Positions 57,894-64,000 of a DNA stretch of 64,000 nt are shown one piece after another. The notes under the pieces were generated by a model that saw only the letters and a list, made by a program, of their open reading frames with translations, was not told where the DNA came from and made no database searches. Numbering within the stretch: position 1 is the first letter of the stretch; each line of letters opens with the position of its first letter. This DNA is from Dastarcus helophoroides (taxonomy: Eukaryota; Arthropoda; Insecta; Coleoptera; Bothrideridae), in contig CM053331.1 of NCBI GenBank assembly GCA_028583605.1, positions 6,420,508 through 6,484,507 on the forward strand, given 5' to 3'. A program made the translations under genes and the position numbers.

Positions 57894-59146
57894 ATTTATA
57901 TCTTGAATTCAACATTTTTTAGCTTTAGCAGTTTTTGATTAATTCCAAAAAAAAACCACCAGCCGAAAATATTTCAAAAAAAAGAAGAAATAGACAAGCA
58001 AATAAAATTTAAAAGTTTCTAGTTTTTATATCTTGGCTTCAACGTCTTTTAGCATTAGCAGTTTTTGTCTAATTATGCAAACCACGGGCCGATTTTTTTT
58101 CAAATTTTTGTTTATCTTTAAAAAGTTCTATGGACTTTAATAATTAGTGGTCTCATTGCAAATTCTCTTCAGCTTGGTTGGTTTCCTTCAGCTCTGTGTG
58201 ACAATTTTTTCCCTTCCAATGATCTTTCGCAAAATTATCATCCTTCAGAAGAAAAAGTTCTGGATTCTGGATTCCTTGTGGGTTGCCTGAAGTTTAGGCC
58301 AGCATTTAGGCCACCCTTTCCGGGCCCGTTGTGCTATCCCCCTGATTGAGGTGTCTTTGGTCATTTATTCAGCCAAAGTTATTTTAGACTTTGGTAATTA
58401 TTATTTCAGGAAATAATGATTATACTGAAAATATGAGTTGGTTTTTGAAAATTCCAAAGCATTCTCTACAAATCTTGGTTATTGGTTTTTGATTTAAAAA
58501 AAAATAGTACGAGCGAGTTGATTGAAAAAGAGGCAAAACATTCGTTAATTACGAATATTTGCTTAATTTGGCATAACTTTGCAAATAACGAATAGATTAA
58601 CGAATATCGTTTGTAATTTTTCAACTTTAACATATCCTAAAGAAACCCTCAAAAGTTCAAGGCGCCTCGATTTCTTTTTTTATTGTGCTCGGGAAGATTG
58701 ATTTATTCTTGTTGCTAAAATTCAACTTTAGGATGAATTTTTCACTTGCACAACACCAATAAACATTTAATTTAATGTTCTCTTGCAACCTTGTTTTTGC
58801 AATTAGCGTTATCGATAACACAAAGTTAAAACTATTTAAAGGTTTACAACCATTTAAACAATTTGTTATTGAACTGTAAATTTCCCTAAAATTTGTTTTG
58901 GGGCAAAGTCACGAACTTTGAAAACGTTCAGAGTATTAGTATTAAGATAATGAACGTTTATTTAATTGATTTAAAAAATATAAATAGGAATTGCTTCAAT
59001 AAACATGTGTGTACTTTAATCCCGTGGATTTATGGTACAAATTTTAGGTTTAATTAATATTCTGCAGTTTGATTATCACTACAGAACTTCTCTTCTCATT
59101 AATCAATCTTTTTTTATGTACAATCCACTCGCAAAGGATAACCCTA
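57894..59146. other. Intron sequence with a small duplication
   Basis: TTTATATCTTGAATTCAAC... (57896) and TTTTTATATCTTGGCTTCAA... (58023) start two imperfect copies of about 70 bp, sharing CTTTTAGCATTAGCAGTTTT-like words and a CCGAAAATAT / CCGATTTTTT end. The rest is unremarkable; a GC-richer patch lies at 58290-58350. Confidence 0.4.
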
Positions 59147-60499
59147 TTATGCCTTCAAAGCATCGCGAGTAGGATGCGGAAACAAGGATAGATGGCGACG
59201 AACCGCCTTCTTAAGGTTGTAATTTTTGGGGAAAATTCCGTTCGGTAACGAGTTCCATAGCTTGGAAGTTCTACAGAAAAAAAGAGTCTCCGCAGACAGA
59301 AGTCCTCACTATGTCAAGTTGGACCGCACAGAAATCTGCTGTCTTCGACTGTCTTGTATGGCCCAAAAATCTTGCCCTTGGGGAGGATCAATCAATCAAT
59401 TAATTCCTGTGAGCATCTCCCATAAAAGTACTTGTAGAAAAGGGATGAACCACCAACCATCCGCCTTTGCTACAGTGTTTGGAGAGAATCAGTCACTCTT
59501 CATCAATTAGGTGAATCGTTCTTCTTTGAATTGAATCCAAAAGATCCAAAGTGCGCTTTGGGACTGAACTCCCAACATGAAAACAGTATTCTAGTGTTGG
59601 CCTTACTTGAGCTTTGTATAGAGTGAGTAGATGATGAGATCTGATGTACTTTTTAGCCCTAAAAACAAAACCTAGCTTTTGAGAGGCAAACATGGCAATG
59701 GAGCGCACATGATCGCCCCAAGACATGATCGTCCCAAAAGAAGTTGGTGCTCGCATTCACTCCTAGGATAGATATATTAAATCTCATCGGAAGGATCCTA
59801 CCGCCCATCAATATGTTTGTTGCATTATCCCTTGATATCTTTTTAATGAAAACCGCGGCCCGACTTTTTAAGGCATTGAAGTCGACCAGATTTTTCTTAC
59901 TCCATTCCAGAATGATTTCTAGATCCTGATTAATCATCTGTATCTGCTGTTTCTTTAGTCGATCTGAAGCAACTAGACATACTGGTTTGTCGAAGAAAAA
60001 AGATGCCACCAGGCTACTATCATCTGCGCAGCTGTGTATATTGGATTGGAAGTTTAAGCTAAGAGATCGTTTATGTGTAACAGAAATAGAGTAGGAGACA
60101 AAACAGACCCCCGAGGCACCCCCGCGTTAATCGCAAATGTCTCGGATAAGATGCCATCGACGACGACCTGAAGAGATCTGTCAGCGAGAAAATTGGATAT
60201 TAAATAACAGAGTCTAGGAGGAAGACCGTAAAATGCTAAATTAAAAGTTCAAGCTTAGAGGTCGTTTATATGTAACAGAAACAGAGTGGGTAACAGCACA
60301 GACCCCTGGGGTATCTCTGCATTAATCGCAAATGTCTTGGATGAGATGCCATCAACGACGACCCAAGCGAGAAAATTGGATATTAAATGACAGAGTCTAG
60401 GAAGAAGACCATAAGAGGTTAATTTGGCGAGAAGACTCTGTCAAAAGCCTTTGAGATATCCAATGCCACAATCCTAGCCTCACCGTGTTTTAACATAGT
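59147..60499 (-). pseudogene. Non-LTR RT C-terminal pseudogene (same family as 39.4-40.4 kb)
   Basis: Minus strand, 3' part of a LINE ORF2. From the 5' side: LVALDISKAF-type coding near 60470, the GVP..GSV region, the missing YADD area, then VDFNALKSRAAVFIKK, ILGVNASTNFFW and DHVRSIAMFASQKLGFVFRA. These are followed by LLTLYKAQVRPTLEYCFH, SSVPKRTLDLLDSIQRR and a C-terminal TSKLWNSLPNGIFP-like block, ending at a TAA (59147) after RDALKA. Upstream, 60499-60250 is a second, overlapping copy of the 60236-60055 region, so the locus carries a partial internal duplication. Several frameshifts and stops. It shares nucleotide-level words with the 40.2-kb copy (AATTTTCTCGCTGACAGATC, CGTCGTCGATGGCATC), so one family is represented twice in opposite orientations. 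Confidence 0.82.
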
Positions 60500-61583
60500 T
60501 GAGTTACATGCAGGGCTTCGAATCGCTATGTTTTTCGTTCCGGTTTTCAGTTTTCGTTCTGGCAAAAAAATTACATCGGTTCAGTTTCGATTTTCGTTTC
60601 GACAAAAATAACGGTTTTTTCCGATTTTCGGTTTTTTCAGTTCCAGGTGACTCATTTTTTGAATTTTAAATTTCTTTAAAAATTGATTTTTGGACATAAT
60701 TTAGAAAATGTGATGTATTTTTTACTTTAATATTAAAACCTTGCCTAAAATTGAAGGAAAATATTTTACATGTTTTAAGTTTAAGATTTTCATGGTGAAA
60801 CTCTGAGTTTTTAGTTCAATTTGAGTTCAAATTTCAAGAAAAACTTAAAGTTTATAAAAAACGAAATCGGAATTTCGAGTTTAGATATTTCAAATTCAAA
60901 CTCGGAATTTTCATAAAAATCCTAAATTATATACCCTAGAGTTGAAAAATTATAGAATATACGAACTTTGGCGATTAAAATCATAAATTTAAGAGACCTT
61001 TTTCTTTCATCGAAGCTATCGAAGTTTTGACTTTGTTTCGTTTTTTCTAATAAAATTGATTTTTACTGTGTCAACGGTGTTGTCTAAAACTGTCGATTAA
61101 AAAAGATCAAATTAAAAAAATAAACGAAAATATAAAAGACCAGCCACCATTTCAAAAAAAGAACTTCAAAGTTATTTCAAAAAAGAGTTTCCAAATTTTC
61201 TACCCTAATTCAGTCTTGACTTTAAACCCAAATATTCGATTGTGTTCCTGGAAATGTTGCTGAAAACTTTAAAATTTCTAGAAAAATTAAATTTTTCAAA
61301 AGTTTTGTTTAATGTATTTAGATTTTTTCGATATTTTAACTTTTTTCTTTTGAAATTTTCAATTTAAACTTGTAGGTACTTTTCATTATTAATGTTTCTA
61401 AAATTTCGACTTTAAACAAAATTTAGTTTTTTTCTCTCTCTTTCTCTAGCAACCTCTTAACCCTTTTTAATGACATGTTCACTTTTATTCTTTAATTATA
61501 GACATTTTTCTCGAAATTATGAGTCGAGACTTGAACTATAAGAAATTGACAAATGTAAATTTAAATTTGGATTTTTTTTTAAA
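60500..61583. repeat. Mixed A/T repeat; TTTTCGTT-rich patch at 60520-60640
   Basis: GGGCTTCGAATCGC and repeated GGTTTTC, TTTTCGTTC and CGGTTCAGTTTCGA words suggest a degraded MITE end. The rest is quasi-periodic A/T sequence. No gene. Confidence 0.4.
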
Positions 61584-61656
61584 CTTTCTTGGTTTCGCGG
61601 ACAAGATTTGTATTTCAATTTTTGAAGATAACCAAGGACCTGTCCATTCCCCAAAA
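61584..61656 (+). repeat. Family B tail fragment
   Basis: TTTCTTGGTTTCGCGGACAA, GATTTGTATTTCAATTTTTG and AAGATAACCAAGGACCTGTC match the 3' tail of family B; the ribozyme half is absent. Confidence 0.65.
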
Positions 61657-64000
61657 AAAGTAGATATTTTTAACGAAGGTCGATAATTTGAAAACGATTT
61701 TCAAAAAGGCCCAGCTTTTGAAGGAAGTTGAAATTGTCATGAAAATCGAAATTTTCAAGAAATTTTAAAAAAATTCGGAGATTTTAAAAATAGGTCCAAC
61801 AAAGGTTCAGAGGTTTAAATAGAAAATTTTTTAAACCTATATTTTCAAAAGGCAAAATTTTCAACAAATCGAAATATAAAGAGAGAGTCGAAGTTTGAAA
61901 AAATATAGAACTTTTCAAATATTCTACTTTCGAAAGGCGCCGTTTTTAAAAAATCTCTATATTTTCAAAAAAATAGAAGCTTCGAGGTTGAAGTCAAATA
62001 TTTCAATAAAGTCGAGATTTTTAGCGAAAGTCGAAGCTTTCAAAGACAAAATTTTCAACAAATCGAAATATAAAGAGAGAGTCGAAGTTTGAAAAAATAT
62101 AGAACTTTTCAAATATTCTACTTTCGAAAAGCGCCGGTTTTAAAAAATCTCTATATTTTCAAAAAAATAGAAGCTTCGAGGTTGAAGTTAAATATTTCAA
62201 TAAAGTCGAGATTTTTAGCGAAAGTCCAAGCTTTCAAAAAAATCAGAATTTTGAATAGATGGAATTTTCAAATTAGCCGAAATTTTAAAGGAAGCTGAAA
62301 TTGTCATAAAAATAAAAATTTTTTTTTAAAACTGAACGATTTTTCCAAAGAATTCGAAATTTCCGAAAAAGAGCCGATTTTTTTTTGAAATTATCGAAAG
62401 GTCCTAATTTTTAGAAAATGGAGAAATTTTGAAATAGTCGGAGATTAAAAAAAATTTATGATTTTCAACAAAGATCCAAATTTTCAAATAAAGAATATTT
62501 TAAAACTAGTTTTTGAAAAGACAAAACGTTCACGAAGTTGAAATATCAAGAAGGAGTAAAATTTTGAAAAAATATGGAAATTTTCAAATATTCATTCATA
62601 TTTTGAAAGTCGTTTTGAAAAAAAAATCGTACATTTGAAAGTCAAAAATTTTGAAATGAATTCGTAATTTTTTAATAAAGTCGAGATTCTTTACGAAAGT
62701 TTAAACTTTGAAAAACATCAGAATTTCAAGAAAATCACAATTTTGAATACATGGAATTTTCAAAAAAGCTGAAATTTCGAAAGATGTTAAAATTGTCGTA
62801 AAAATCGAAATTTTTCAAAAAAGTGCCAAATTTTCTAAAAATTTCCCAATTTTCAAAAAGTCGAAGTTTTCAAAAAATGCGAAATTAAGGAAAAGTGAAA
62901 TTTAAAAATAGATAGTTTGAAAAAGGTCGAATTCCTCAAAAAAAATCAAAATTTTGAAAAAAGTTAAATTTTTAAAAAAGGGAAATTTTGAATGAAAGTT
63001 GAAATTTTCAAAAGTCAAAAGTTAAAAAACCAAATTTTCACAAAAGTCCCAATTTTTAATTTCCAAAATAGGTTCAGATTTACAAAAAAATCAAACATAT
63101 CAAAAAAATTCCAAATTTAAAAGTCAAAGCTAGACATTTTTAAAGGGAACCAAAAAAAAGGTCAGAGCCAACATTTCGAAATTTAAAACTTAAATGATTA
63201 AAATTGTTAATAAATGTCGAAATTATGAAAAGGTCGTAATTTTTAGAAAATGGAGAAATTTTGAAGAAAGTCGGGGATTTTAAAAAATGTTTAGATTTTC
63301 AATAAAGGTCCAAATTCTTATATAAAGAATTTTTTAAAGATAAATTTTCAAAAAACTACACGTTCAAAAGGTCGAAATATCAAAAAAGAGTCAAATTTCC
63401 AAAAATATAGAGATTTTCAAATATACAACATTTCTAAACTCGCCGTTTTGATAAAAAGCAATATTTTTAAAAAATCAAAATTTTGAAATAAGTCCTAAAT
63501 TTTTAAAATAAATTCATAATTTTTCAACGAAGTCGAGATTTTTACGAACGTCGAAATTCTCAAAAAAAACAAAACTTCAAGAAAATCGAATTATTGAATA
63601 GATGGAAATTTCAAAATGGCCGAAATTTTGAAGGAAGCTAAAATTGTCATGAAAAACGAAATTTTCAAAAAAATGAGCAATTTTCCAAAAAAGTCAAAAT
63701 TTTCGAAAAAAAGCCGAATTTTCCAAAAAAGTGCCAAATTTTCTTAAAAAAAATCCAAATTTTTAAAAATTGGAAGTTTCCAAAAAATTCGAAATTAAGA
63801 AAAAGTCGAATTTTGAAAATAGGTAGTTTGAAAGAGTCGAATTCTGCAAAAAAAAAAAGAAATCTTTAAAAAAGGTTAAATTTTAAAAGAGAGAAATTTT
63901 TAGGACCCGAAATTTTGGGATTAATTTTAAAAAATCGTTTGTCAAAAATTAAGTGTTTTTCCTCAAAATTAAGACTTTTTCAAAAATGTTGTCTTTTTTC
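61657..64000. repeat. A-rich quasi-periodic block with higher-order repetition
   Basis: Words AAATTTTCAAAAAAGTC and TCGAAATTTT recur to about 63.9 kb, switching to T-rich at the end. A longer module (AAAGTCGAGATTTTTA.. then TTGAATAGATGGAATTTTC then AAGGAAGCTGAAATTGTCAT) recurs near 61.7, 62.25, 62.7 and 63.6 kb. No coding content. Confidence 0.65.
61855..62241. repeat. 194-bp tandem duplication
   Basis: The segment starting TTTTCAACAAATCGAAATAT and containing GAGAGAGTCGAAGTTTG, TAGAAGCTTCGAGGTTGAAG and GTCGAGATTTTTAGCGAAAG occurs twice in a row with only a few substitutions. The two similar 65-69 codon open frames in it reflect this duplication rather than coding. Confidence 0.9.

Noticed and set aside
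61895..62298. Two homologous 65-69 codon frames as a small gene pair
   Set aside because: They arise from the 194-bp tandem duplication of non-coding A-rich repeat.

Overview
The window is AT-rich arthropod nuclear DNA, most likely from an insect with a large repeat-laden genome. A beetle is plausible but unproven. It lies almost entirely inside introns of one minus-strand gene. Three exons with consensus splice sites and compatible phases give an Ig half-domain (41185-41023), an FN3 domain (2312-2016) and the N-lobe of a protein kinase (563-269). The Ig-FN3-kinase order and the kinase sequence point to the myosin light chain kinase/titin-like family, best matching insect Stretchin-Mlck. Only about 755 bases of the 64 kb are exonic. 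The intron between the Ig and FN3 exons is 38,710 bp, and the intron upstream of the Ig exon runs beyond the window.

The introns are filled in two ways. First, blocks of quasi-periodic A/T-rich sequence (T runs broken by TTCGAA/CGACTTT-like words) occupy about 2.4-7.1, 10.7-27.4, 30.8-33.6, 34.6-37.4, 41.8-43.2, 45.8-48.7 and 60.7-64 kb. Several blocks are head-to-head, T-rich then A-rich. The 12-24 kb block holds a higher-order tandem array of at least seven units of about 1.1-1.8 kb. Long microsatellites sit at 36.0-36.5 kb (GA)n and 43.2-43.8 kb (GAGAA)n changing to (GATAA)n.

Second, many transposable elements are present, mostly dead: a Tigger/pogo element (28.7-30.6 kb), a mariner (51.25-52.54 kb) cleanly inserted into a copy of a multicopy insect protein family, two non-LTR reverse-transcriptase pseudogenes (39.4-40.4 and 59.1-60.5 kb), three related solo LTRs, TA-flanked MITEs with long inverted repeats, and a 2.74-kb element with about 0.7-kb terminal inverted repeats carrying a broken protein with PIN/FEN-nuclease-like motifs, nested in another MITE.

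The most notable system is two repeat families with hammerhead ribozyme architecture. Family A has a 385-bp unit, a CUGACGA...GAAA core, a 5-bp helix II and a self-complementary ACCGGU helix III. It occurs at 1.07-1.93, 11.13-11.42 and 41.46-41.78 kb. Family B has a CUGAAGA...GAAA core with self-complementary ACGCGU and occurs at about eight places. Copies are tandem or inverted dimers, and three insertions are bounded by perfect 11-, 12- or 13-bp target-site duplications. That is the signature expected of retrotransposed Penelope-like or retrozyme-type elements. No intact, clearly functional transposon gene was seen. Apart from the kinase gene, every coding feature is a broken mobile or multicopy sequence.
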